From: Blastococcus sp. CT_GayMR19
GTDB lineage: Bacteria > Actinomycetota > Actinomycetes > Mycobacteriales > Geodermatophilaceae
Assembly: GCF_004570385.1 (NCBI RefSeq)
Contig: NZ_SPQL01000012.1
Coordinates: 1-64,000, forward strand
Length of the DNA stretch: 64,000 nt
Reading direction: 5' to 3'
Position 1 is the stretch's first letter, and every line of letters starts with the position of its first letter. Made by a program: the position numbers and the translations under genes. The notes under the pieces were generated by a model. That model was not told the DNA's origin and did not search any database. It saw only the letters and a list, made by a program, of their open reading frames with translations. Positions 16,918 to 25,929 of the stretch are shown here, one piece after another.

Positions 16918-17118
16918 CGGGCGGTGCAGCACCCCCTTGACTTGAAGTAAGTACGCAAATCGGGACCCGTCCCGCTGGGTCTTGACCTTCCCGGGCCCGC
17001 TCCGCAGGTTCATGCCCCTGCCCGCGGCCGCGCGGTCACGGGCCGTGTCCTGGTGGGCGCTACGCCTGGCGATCCTTGGCCAGTGGGCGGAGATGCAGTG
17101 CCTGGGCCTGTGCGAGGG

Positions 17119-19833
17119 TCAGGCGGTAGCGGTCGCGTGGTCGCCGGACACCGGGCTCACGATCGTCACGGTCGTGCCGTCCGGGCTGGGGGTGGCGGTG
17201 ATCTCGCCGATGGCGCTCATCAGCGTGCCGCCCCGGCCGCGATCCATGCTCGGCGTCCGCTCGCGCCACTGGCCGTAGTCGCGCACCGCGATCCGCACCT
17301 GGATGTCGTCCACGTGCACCGTGACGTCGAAGATCGGCTCGGTGGGGTCCTGGGCGTGCTCGAACGCGTTGGTCGCCGCCTCGCACGCGGCCAGCAACAG
17401 GTCGTACGTCTGGTCGTGCTCCACCCCGGCGTCGTCCAGCAGCGTCCGCAGCCGCCGGCGGAGCACCGGGATCGACGCCGCCTCCGCGGGGAACCGCCAC
17501 TCCGCGTTCCGGCCGGGCGCGGACGGCGCGCTCTCATGCCGGCGCCGCGGGGACGGCGGACCCGGCCGCGAACCGTTCGACTCGGGCGACGGGGGAGCCG
17601 GGGCGAACCCCGCGATCGCGGCGGGCTCGACGGGCGGGGTGGTCGCGTCCACCGTCGCGCGCTCGGCAGCCCGTGCCGCCGACCGCCCGGCCGCCCGCTC
17701 CAGGGCCACCCGGACGCGGGCGACCAGTTCGTCGGCCCGGAAGGGCTTGGCCAGGTAGTCGTCCGCTCCGGCCTCCAGCCCCTCGACCGATGCCTCCTGG
17801 CCGGCGCGGGCGGTCAGCATGATCACCGGGATGTCGACGGTCGCGTCCTCGGCGCGCAGCCGCCGCAGCAGCTCGAACCCGTCGATCCGCGGCATCATCA
17901 CGTCGGTCAGCACGATGTCGGGCGAGCGCTCCGCCACCGCCGCCAGCGCCTCCTCGCCGTTCGCCGTCGTCCGCACCGCCCAGTGCCGCCCGAGCAGCCG
18001 GGTCAGGTACGCGCGCATGTCGGCGTTGTCGTCCACGACCAGGATGTCCGCACCCCGCGTCCCGGCGGCGGGCTCGCCGGGCCGGGAGGTGTCCTGCTCC
18101 CAGCTCGCGGCCTCCCCGCGGGCCGCCTCCGACGGAGCGGTCGAACCGCTCCCGCCGACGACGTCGGCCGCGCCGAAGGGCAGCGCGACGGTGAACGTGC
18201 TGCCCGTGCCCGGCTCGCTCTCCACCGACACCGCGCCCCCGTGCAGGGCCGCCAGCTCGTGCACCAGCGCCAGCCCGATCCCGGTGCCCTCGCGCGTGCG
18301 GGAGGTGGCTCCCGGCACCCGGTGGAAGCGCTGGAACAGGTGCGGCAGCTCCTCGGCCGCGATCCCGACGCCGGTGTCGGTCACGGTGAGCACGAAGCGG
18401 TTCCCGTCGGCGCGCAGGCGGACGTCGATCCCGCCGACGAACGTGTACTTGACCGCGTTCGCCAGCAGGTTGACGACGACCTTCTCCCACATCCGCGGGT
18501 CGACGTAGGACGGTTGCCCCAGCGGCGGGCAGTCCACGGTCAGTCGCAGTCCGGCGCGTTCGGCCGCGGCCCGGAAGATGCCGGCCAGCTCGGCGGTGAA
18601 CGTGGCGACATCCGTCTCCACCCGCACGGGAGCGGCCCGGCCGGCCTCGATGCTGGCGAAGTCGAGCAGGTCGTTGACCAGCCGCTGCAGCCGCTGGCCG
18701 TTGCGCAGGGCCAGGCTGAGCTGCTCCTGCACGCCGGCCGGCAGCGGCTCGGCCGGGTCGTCGAGGACGTCGCCGATGGGGCCGAGCAGGAGCGTCAGCG
18801 GCGTCCGCAGCTCATGGCTGACGTCGGAGAAGAACGTCGTCTTCGCCCGGTCCAGCTCGGCCAGTGACTCGGCCCGCTGCCGCTCCGCCTCGAACGCGCG
18901 GGCGGTGGCCACCGCACCGGCGAACTGCGCGCCCAGCAGCTCGTGGAAGGAGCGGTGCTCCTCGTCGAGCGCCAGGTTGGGGCTCTTGCCGACGACGAGC
19001 ACGCCGAGCGGCTCGGCGCCCATGCCCAGCGGGAGGACGGCCGCCTCGGTGACCGGGTCGCCCCAGGGACCGCCGGCGACGAGCAGCCGGTCGATCCCGG
19101 CGACGACCTCGGCGGCATCGGGACCGGTGACCTCGGGGAGCAGGCCGGCGCTGCAGCCGACGGCGGCGGCCCGGTGCAGCTGCGCATCCTCGCCCGCCAG
19201 GTAGACGGCCGCGAACGGCACGTCGAGTCGGTCCTCGGCCAGCGCGCGGCACATGGCCGCGACGGCCTCAGCCTCGTCGGTCACGTGGGCCCCGGCCACG
19301 GAGAGCTCGTGCAGCAGCCGCTGGCGCCGGGAGCCGATGACCTGCCCGGTGACCTCGTAACAGACGGCGTGCATGCCGGCGACCGTGGCGTCGTCCCCGA
19401 AGGCCGGCGCGTGGGTGACCGTGAAGTAGGTCTCCTCGCGGTACCCGTGCCGCTCGAGCAGCAGCTGCAGCGCCGGGAACCACGACGACTCCAGCGTGGT
19501 CATCGCGTGCGCGATGGGCGGCCCGAGCGCGTCCCACGCGGCGGAGAGGGTCTCCCGGATGTCGTTCCCGATGGCCGGGTGGTGCGCGCCGATCAGCGGG
19601 GCGTAGCCGTCGTTGTAGAACTGGGTGAACTCGGGCCCCCAGGTCAGCACCATGGGAAACCGCGACACCAGCACGGTGCGGACGGCGTAGCGCAGGCTGG
19701 CCGGCCACGTCTCCACCGGTCCGACCGGGGTGCTCGACCAGTCCATCGCCGCCATCAGCCGGCCGGCCTCGCCACCGGCGGTGAAGATGCCGAGGTCGCC
19801 GTCACCTGGTCCCGAGGGGGAAGCGGGGACCAC
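17119..19833 (-). CDS. Hybrid sensor histidine kinase with receiver and anti-sigma-type kinase domains
   Basis: This protein of about 904 residues has, in order, a PAS-like domain (about 30-165, LTWGPEFTQFYNDGY), a GAF-like domain (about 175-315), HisKA with SHELRTP (His340), HATPase_c (NLLANAVKYTF at 455-465, then DTGVGI and GTGIGLAL), a receiver (phosphoacceptor Asp644 in LTDVMMP, Lys696), a Pro-rich linker, and a second, RsbW/SpoIIAB-like HATPase at about 780-895 (ACEAATNAFEHA, RDYGQWR, RGGTLM). It probably links phosphorelay signalling to anti-sigma control. The GTG at 19833 is chosen because GGAGGTGA lies just upstream. No partner regulator gene is adjacent. Confidence 0.9.
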   Translation of the reverse strand: MVPASPSGPGDGDLGIFTAGGEAGRLMAAMDWSSTPVGPVETWPASLRYAVRTVLVSRFPMVLTWGPEFTQFYNDGYAPLIGAHHPAIGNDIRETLSAAWDALGPPIAHAMTTLESSWFPALQLLLERHGYREETYFTVTHAPAFGDDATVAGMHAVCYEVTGQVIGSRRQRLLHELSVAGAHVTDEAEAVAAMCRALAEDRLDVPFAAVYLAGEDAQLHRAAAVGCSAGLLPEVTGPDAAEVVAGIDRLLVAGGPWGDPVTEAAVLPLGMGAEPLGVLVVGKSPNLALDEEHRSFHELLGAQFAGAVATARAFEAERQRAESLAELDRAKTTFFSDVSHELRTPLTLLLGPIGDVLDDPAEPLPAGVQEQLSLALRNGQRLQRLVNDLLDFASIEAGRAAPVRVETDVATFTAELAGIFRAAAERAGLRLTVDCPPLGQPSYVDPRMWEKVVVNLLANAVKYTFVGGIDVRLRADGNRFVLTVTDTGVGIAAEELPHLFQRFHRVPGATSRTREGTGIGLALVHELAALHGGAVSVESEPGTGSTFTVALPFGAADVVGGSGSTAPSEAARGEAASWEQDTSRPGEPAAGTRGADILVVDDNADMRAYLTRLLGRHWAVRTTANGEEALAAVAERSPDIVLTDVMMPRIDGFELLRRLRAEDATVDIPVIMLTARAGQEASVEGLEAGADDYLAKPFRADELVARVRVALERAAGRSAARAAERATVDATTPPVEPAAIAGFAPAPPSPESNGSRPGPPSPRRRHESAPSAPGRNAEWRFPAEAASIPVLRRRLRTLLDDAGVEHDQTYDLLLAACEAATNAFEHAQDPTEPIFDVTVHVDDIQVRIAVRDYGQWRERTPSMDRGRGGTLMSAIGEITATPSPDGTTVTIVSPVSGDHATATA

Positions 19834-19966
19834 GCTCACCTCCAGCCGAGACGCCGAGCAGGACAGCGAGCCCGGACGACGCGTCCGGTCGGCAGCCGGC
19901 CCGGCTTCGACAACCCGCCTACGCAACGTACCCGCGGCGACTTCGACACGTGATGGTGCCCTGGGG

Positions 19967-21193
<1,227 letters not shown>

Positions 21194-22324
21194 TCAGGCC
21201 GGCGCGGCCTGGGTCGTGGTCTTGGTCGTGATGGTGTCCCAGCCCTCGACGTCCTCGGGCCTGCGCGGGTCGGGGCCGATGTAGCGCGCGGCCGGTCGCA
21301 CGAGCCGGCCGGTCTTCTTCTGCTCGAGGATGTGCGCGGACCACCCGGCGGTGCGGGCGCAGGTGAACATCGACGTGAACATGTGCGGGGGGACCTCGGC
21401 GAAGTCCAGGACGACCGCCGCCCAGAACTCGACGTTGGTCTCGATCGGCCGGTCGGGACGCCGCTCGCGCAGCTCCTTGAGCGCGGCCTGCTCCAGGGCC
21501 AGCGCGGACTGGAAGCGCGGCGCGCCGAGCTCCTCGGCGGCGCGGCGCAGCACGCGGGCGCGGGGGTCCTCGGCGCGGTAGACGCGGTGACCGAAGCCCA
21601 TCAGCCGATCGCCCCTGTCCAGGAGGTCCTTGACGTACTGCTCGGCGTTGCCGCTCTCCTCGACGCCGTCGAGCGTGTCCAGCACGCGGGACGGCGCGCC
21701 GCCGTGCAGGGGGCCCGACATGGCCCCGATCGCACCGGACAGCGACGCGGCGACGTCGGCGCCGGTGGAGGCGATGACGCGGGCCGTGAACGTCGAGGCG
21801 TTCATGCCGTGCTCGGCGGCCGAGGTCCAGTAGGCGTCGACGGCGGCGATGTGCCGGGGGTCGGGCTCGCCGCGCCAGCGGGTCATGAACCGCTCGACGA
21901 TCGTGTTGCACTCGTCGATGCGCTTCTGCGGCACGGCGGGGATGCCGATGCCGCGCGCGGACTGCGCGACGTAGGACAGCGCCATGACTGCGGCCCGGGC
22001 GAGCTCCTCGCGGGCCTCCTCGGCGGAGATGTCCAGCAGCGGGCGGTAGCCCCAGATCGGGGTCAGCATCGCCAGCGCGGCCTGGACGTCGACCCGGACG
22101 TCGCCGGTGTGCACCGGGATGGGGAACGGCTCGGCCGGCGGGAGGCCGGGACCGAACTTGCCGTCCACCAGGAGCGCCCAGACGTTGCCGAAGGTCACCT
22201 TGCCGACGAGATCCTCGATGTCGACGCCGCGGTAGCGCAGGGCGCCGCCGTCCCGGTCGGGTTCGGCGATCTCACTCTCGAAGGCGATGACGCCTTCCAG
22301 GCCCGGTACGAAGTCGTCTGCCAT
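21194..22324 (-). CDS. Citrate synthase (citrate synthase 2 type)
   Basis: This 376-residue enzyme condenses acetyl-CoA and oxaloacetate. It starts MADDFVPGLEGVIAFESEIAEPDRDGGALRYRGVDIEDL, the form usually annotated citrate synthase 2 in actinobacteria. The active-site stretches are visible: SGPLHGGAPSRVL, the His-containing MGFGHRVYRAEDPRA, and VEFWAAVVLDF with the catalytic Asp. A GAGGAG site precedes the ATG at 22324. It is divergent from pdxH. Confidence 0.93.
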   Translation of the reverse strand: MADDFVPGLEGVIAFESEIAEPDRDGGALRYRGVDIEDLVGKVTFGNVWALLVDGKFGPGLPPAEPFPIPVHTGDVRVDVQAALAMLTPIWGYRPLLDISAEEAREELARAAVMALSYVAQSARGIGIPAVPQKRIDECNTIVERFMTRWRGEPDPRHIAAVDAYWTSAAEHGMNASTFTARVIASTGADVAASLSGAIGAMSGPLHGGAPSRVLDTLDGVEESGNAEQYVKDLLDRGDRLMGFGHRVYRAEDPRARVLRRAAEELGAPRFQSALALEQAALKELRERRPDRPIETNVEFWAAVVLDFAEVPPHMFTSMFTCARTAGWSAHILEQKKTGRLVRPAARYIGPDPRRPEDVEGWDTITTKTTTQAAPA

Positions 22325-22493
22325 CTCGCATGCTCCTCTGCGCGCGGGACCCGTGCGGCCACGGCGAATGGCCCACACGATTGCCTGCCGACCCTAGGTG
22401 GTGCCGGGCCGCCGGTCGCACGCGGGGCGGGCTCCGGCAGCTCCTCGTCGGGCCTCCCGAGCCCCGCGGACCCGGCGGTGTCAGCATGGCGGC

Positions 22494-23141
22494 GTGCCCG
22501 ATCTCGCCCACATGCGCACGGACTACACCGCACGCCGGCTCCGGGAGGAGGACCTCGCCCCCACCTGGGTCGAGCAGTTCGACCGCTGGTTCGTCGACGC
22601 CGTCGCGGCGGAGCTGCCCGAGCCGAACGCCGTCGTCGTCGCCACGGCCGATGCCGACGGCGCCCCCGACGCCCGGATCGTCCTGATGAAGGGCTACGAC
22701 GAGTACGGCATCGTCTTCGGCACCAGCTACGCCTCGACGAAGGGGGCCCAGCTCGCGGTGAACCCCCGCGCGGCGCTGGTCTTCCCCTGGCACGCGATGC
22801 AGCGGCAGGTGCGGGTGGCCGGCCGGGTCGAGCGGATCGGGGACGCCGCCTCGGACGCGCTCTGGGACCCGCGCCCCCGGGGCGCGCAGCTGGCCGCCGT
22901 CGCATCGGTGCAGTCGACGGTCGTCGAGTCGGAGCAGGAGCTCGCCGACCGGGTACGGGCGCTCGACGAGCAGACGCCGCCCGGGTCGGTGCCCCGTCCG
23001 CGGGTGTGGGGCGGCTACCGCGTGATCCCGGAGCGGGTGGAGTTCTGGCAGGGCGGCGCCGACCGGCTGCACGACCGGCTGCGGTTCGTGAGTGACGACG
23101 CCGAGGGGGGCGGCTGGATCATCCAGCGGCTCGCCCCGTGA
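22494..23141 (+). CDS. pdxH: Pyridoxamine 5'-phosphate oxidase
   Basis: This FMN enzyme of about 215 residues oxidises pyridoxine- or pyridoxamine-phosphate to PLP. The family pattern is complete: MRTDYTARRLREEDL, DARIVLMKGYDEYGIVFGTSYASTKGAQL (FMN-binding), AALVFPWHAMQRQVRVAGRVERI, VWGGYRVIPERVEFWQGG, and the canonical C-terminus GWIIQRLAP. GTG at 22494 gives the usual short lead; ATG at 22512 is an alternative. PLP is the cofactor of SerC encoded nearby. Confidence 0.95.
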   Translation: MPDLAHMRTDYTARRLREEDLAPTWVEQFDRWFVDAVAAELPEPNAVVVATADADGAPDARIVLMKGYDEYGIVFGTSYASTKGAQLAVNPRAALVFPWHAMQRQVRVAGRVERIGDAASDALWDPRPRGAQLAAVASVQSTVVESEQELADRVRALDEQTPPGSVPRPRVWGGYRVIPERVEFWQGGADRLHDRLRFVSDDAEGGGWIIQRLAP

Positions 23142-23153
23142 GCGACTCCGTGA

Positions 23154-23189
23154 ACGTCCGGCTCCGCCGGGCGGAAGCGAGCCGGACGT
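23154..23189 (+). terminator. Hairpin between pdxH and MFS gene
   Basis: ACGTCCGGCTC (23154-23164) pairs perfectly with GAGCCGGACGT (23179-23189) over a 14-base loop. It lies 13 bases after the pdxH stop and ends one base before the GTG of the MFS gene, so besides terminating pdxH it could restrict ribosome access to the downstream start. Confidence 0.65.
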
Positions 23190-23190
23190 C

Positions 23191-24573
23191 GTGAGCGATC
23201 CCGTCGATCCGGTCGAGGGCGGCCGCGGGGACCAGCCGGCCCCGGCCGCTCCCCGGCGCCGCGGGTGGGCGATCGACACCACCCCGCTGCGCAATCCCGC
23301 CTTCCGGCGGCTGTTCTGGGGCGTCGCGGCGACGATGATGGGCCAGCAGATGACGCTGGTCGCCGTCCCGTACCAGGTGTACGTGCTGACCGGGTCGTCG
23401 CTGCTGGTCGGCGTCACCTCGATCGTGGCGCTGGTGCCGCTGATCGTCTTCGGCCTGCTGGGCGGCGCGATCGCCGATTCGATGGACCGGCGCCGGCTGA
23501 TCCTCATCACCTCGACCGGAGCCTCGGTGACCAGCGCGCTGCTGGCCCTCCAGGCGCTGCTGCCCGGCGGCGGCAACCTCGCGCTGCTGTGGGTGCTCAC
23601 CGCATGCGTCTCGGGGTTCACGGCGGTCAACCAGCCGACCCGCAGTGCGGTCATCCCCGCCCTGGTCGGGCGCCCCGGCGTACCGGCGGCCCAGGCGCTG
23701 GTCATGACGGTCCGCCAGGTCGGCGTCATCGCCGGCCCGCTGCTCGCGGGGCTGCTGATCGGTGCGGGCAGCCTGTTCCTCGCCTACGCCGTCGACGCGC
23801 TGGGGTTCCTGATCGCGGTCCTGCTGCTGCGGGGGCTGCCGTCCCTGCCGCCCGCCGGGGTCGTCGGACCGCTCCGGCTCAGCATGGCGGTCCGCGGCGT
23901 GGGGGAGGGCTTCACCTTCCTGCGCACCCAGCCGGTGCTGCTGATGACGTTCGTGGTCGACGTCGTCGCGATGCTGTTCGCCTGGCCGCAGGCGGTGTTC
24001 CCGGAGCTGTCGGAGACCCGCTTCGAGGGATCGCCCAACAGCCTGGGGTGGCTCTTCGCCGGCATCTCGATCGGCGCCCTGGTCATGGGGCTGACCTCGG
24101 GGTGGGTGACCCGCGTCGAGCGGCAGGGCGCCGTCGTGCTCGTCGCCATCGCGGTCTGGGGCGTGGCGATCGTCGGGTTCGGCTTCGCCCCGACGCTGTG
24201 GCTGGCGGTGCTCTGCCTCGCGGTGGCCGGCGCGGGGGACATGGTGAGCGCCGTCCTGCGGCACTCCATCCTCCTGACGGCCGCCCCCGACGAGATGCGC
24301 GGACGGATGCAGGGCGTGTTCCTGGTCGTGGTGGCCGGCGGGCCCCGGCTGGGTGACCTCCGCGCCGGGGCGATGGCCAGCGCGGCCGGCGTGACCGTCG
24401 CGATGGTGTCCGGCGGCGTCGTCATCGTCGTGGCGATGGCCGTGATCGCGCTCGCGGTCCCCTCGTTCTGGTTCTTCCGGGCGTCCCGCGTCCCCGGGCC
24501 GGCAGGGGAGGCCCGGCCGGGCTCGCCCGCCCCCGAGAGTGGCGAGGGCCGGCCGGGCTCCTCCGCGCAATAA
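23191..24573 (+). CDS. MFS transporter (EntS-like)
   Basis: This membrane protein of about 460 residues has roughly 12 helices, starting with RNPAFRRLFWGVAATMMGQQMTLVAVPYQVYVLTGSS, the MFS_3/EntS form. GGAIADSMDRRRLI is the loop 2-3 motif. The sixth-loop repeat is GEGFTFLRTQPVLLMTFVVDVVAML. The acidic/Pro-rich C-terminus (PGSPAPESGEGRPGSSAQ) is cytoplasmic. Substrate unknown; siderophore or drug export is the usual guess for this group. The start GTG lies directly behind a hairpin. Confidence 0.88.
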   Translation: MSDPVDPVEGGRGDQPAPAAPRRRGWAIDTTPLRNPAFRRLFWGVAATMMGQQMTLVAVPYQVYVLTGSSLLVGVTSIVALVPLIVFGLLGGAIADSMDRRRLILITSTGASVTSALLALQALLPGGGNLALLWVLTACVSGFTAVNQPTRSAVIPALVGRPGVPAAQALVMTVRQVGVIAGPLLAGLLIGAGSLFLAYAVDALGFLIAVLLLRGLPSLPPAGVVGPLRLSMAVRGVGEGFTFLRTQPVLLMTFVVDVVAMLFAWPQAVFPELSETRFEGSPNSLGWLFAGISIGALVMGLTSGWVTRVERQGAVVLVAIAVWGVAIVGFGFAPTLWLAVLCLAVAGAGDMVSAVLRHSILLTAAPDEMRGRMQGVFLVVVAGGPRLGDLRAGAMASAAGVTVAMVSGGVVIVVAMAVIALAVPSFWFFRASRVPGPAGEARPGSPAPESGEGRPGSSAQ

Positions 24574-24612
24574 CCCCCGGGCGGCGTGACTACGCACGCA
24601 CGAGGGAGAGAG

Positions 24613-25056
24613 TCAGCCGGCGTGCGGGTGCTGGGCGACGTGCAGCTCGACGTCGATGTTGCCGGCGGTCGCCTTCGAGTACGGGCAGATCTGGTGGGTC
24701 CGCTCCATCAGCGCCCGGGCCTTCTCCTCGTCGATCAGCGGGGCGGTGAACTCGAGCTCGGCCGCCAGCCCGAACTCGCCCGGCGCGCCCTTGAGGAAGT
24801 GCACCCGGGCGGTGACGTGCGAGCCCTCGAGATCCTTGGCCGTGAGCCCGACGTCCTTGACCGCGAAGCGCATCGCGCTGTGGAAGCAGGCCGCGTAGCC
24901 GGCGGCGAACAGCTGCTCGGGGTTGGTGCCCGGCCCGCCGTCGCCGCCCATCTCGCTGGGCCGGGACAGCTTCAGGTCGAGCCGGTCGTCGGAGGTGATC
25001 ACCGCGCCGGTCCGCTGCCCGTAGGCGCTGGCCTCTGCCGTGTAGAGCCGGTCCAT
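24613..25056 (-). CDS. ohr: Organic hydroperoxide resistance protein (Ohr/OsmC family)
   Basis: This 147-residue thiol peroxidase reduces organic hydroperoxides. Both reactive cysteines are in place: FAAGYAACFHSAMR (peroxidatic) and ERTHQICPYSKATAGNIDVEL (resolving), as are the Arg/Glu features of Ohr (LSRPSEMGG, GTNPEQLFAAGY). Length and start are typical. No adjacent OhrR/MarR gene is present, so its regulator must lie elsewhere. Confidence 0.95.
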   Translation of the reverse strand: MDRLYTAEASAYGQRTGAVITSDDRLDLKLSRPSEMGGDGGPGTNPEQLFAAGYAACFHSAMRFAVKDVGLTAKDLEGSHVTARVHFLKGAPGEFGLAAELEFTAPLIDEEKARALMERTHQICPYSKATAGNIDVELHVAQHPHAG

Positions 25057-25097
25057 GCGCTTGGTCTACCCGCTCGCCCGGAGCTTCGCAGCCTGGA

Positions 25098-25769
25098 TCA
25101 CGCGAGGGCGTGCGCGACGACCTTCAGGTCCGCGACCAGAGCGTCGTAGGCAGCGGCGCGGCCCTCGTCGGGGGTCCGCAGGATCGCCGAGGGGTGGGTC
25201 GTGGCGAGCATCCAGGTCTGGGACGGCGCGTCCTCGTCCTCGTCGGCGGCCTCGACGGCCGCGGTCCCCGGCGGCGTCCAGGGCAGCAGCTGCCCGCGGT
25301 CCTTGGTGATCCGGAACGACGGCGAGATCAGCGCCTTGGCCGCCGTCGCCCCGAGGCAGACCACGACCTCGGGCTTGAGGACGGCGAACTCCGACTCCAG
25401 CCACGGCCGGCAGGCGCGCAGGTGCTCCGGCCCGGGCGTCTGGTGGATGCGCCGCTTGCCCTTGACCGTGAAGCGGAAGTGCTTGACCGCGTTCGTGACG
25501 TAGGCGTCGTCGCGGTCGATGCCGGCGTCCCCGAGCGCCCGGTCGAGGAGCTTCCCGGCAGGGCCCACGAACGGCTCGCCCTTCCGGTCCTCCTGGTCGC
25601 CGGGCTGCTCACCGACGAAGACGATCCGCGCGCTGACCGGTCCCTCCCCGAAGACGGTCTGCGTCGCCGGCTGCCACAGCTCGCACGCCCGGCAGCCGGC
25701 CGCCGCGGCGCGCAGTCCGTCCAGCCCGACGCCCTCCGGGGGCTGGGCCAGACCGTTCTCCTCGCTCAT
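25098..25769 (-). CDS. udgX: UdgX-type uracil-DNA glycosylase
   Basis: This 223-residue family member has GEQPGDQEDRKGEPFVGPAG (residues 53-72) and the KRRIH loop (His109), the diagnostic features of UdgX. UdgX forms a covalent bond to uracil in single-stranded DNA through that His. CRAC (Cys26, Cys29) and later cysteines are the expected 4Fe-4S ligands. The ATG at 25769 lacks its own native upstream region: the first 98 codons and 18 bases before the start are repeated almost exactly at 36173-36485. This is therefore probably a gene re-formed during insertion of the 10.7-kb island. Confidence 0.93.
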   Translation of the reverse strand: MSEENGLAQPPEGVGLDGLRAAAAGCRACELWQPATQTVFGEGPVSARIVFVGEQPGDQEDRKGEPFVGPAGKLLDRALGDAGIDRDDAYVTNAVKHFRFTVKGKRRIHQTPGPEHLRACRPWLESEFAVLKPEVVVCLGATAAKALISPSFRITKDRGQLLPWTPPGTAAVEAADEDEDAPSQTWMLATTHPSAILRTPDEGRAAAYDALVADLKVVAHALA

Positions 25770-25787
25770 GCCGTCGATGACACCGCA
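25475..25787. repeat. 313-bp direct repeat, left copy (udgX 5' end)
   Basis: This segment matches 36173-36485 without gaps at a constant offset of 10,698 bases. I count four mismatches, three of them clustered near codons 25-28 of udgX and one near codon 12. It begins inside udgX immediately after the codons for KHF and ends 18 bases upstream of the start codon. The sequences flanking the two copies are unrelated. Confidence 0.95.
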
Positions 25788-25929
25788 CCGAGCGGCTGAC
25801 CGCGAATGGGCCGGCGGGGTAGAACGGACGCGCTCCTGGGCGACGATCCGCTTGTTGCGCCCGCCGCTGTCCCGGCAGGGTGTCCGATCCGTGGATTGCC
25901 TCGGGTGTAGCGGGAGGCGTGGCGGCGGT

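Noticed and set aside
16702-17013. 103-residue minus-strand frame opposite the FlgT-like gene
   Set aside because: The plus-strand gene has a domain match, a one-base overlap with its upstream partner and coherent codon use; the antisense frame has none.
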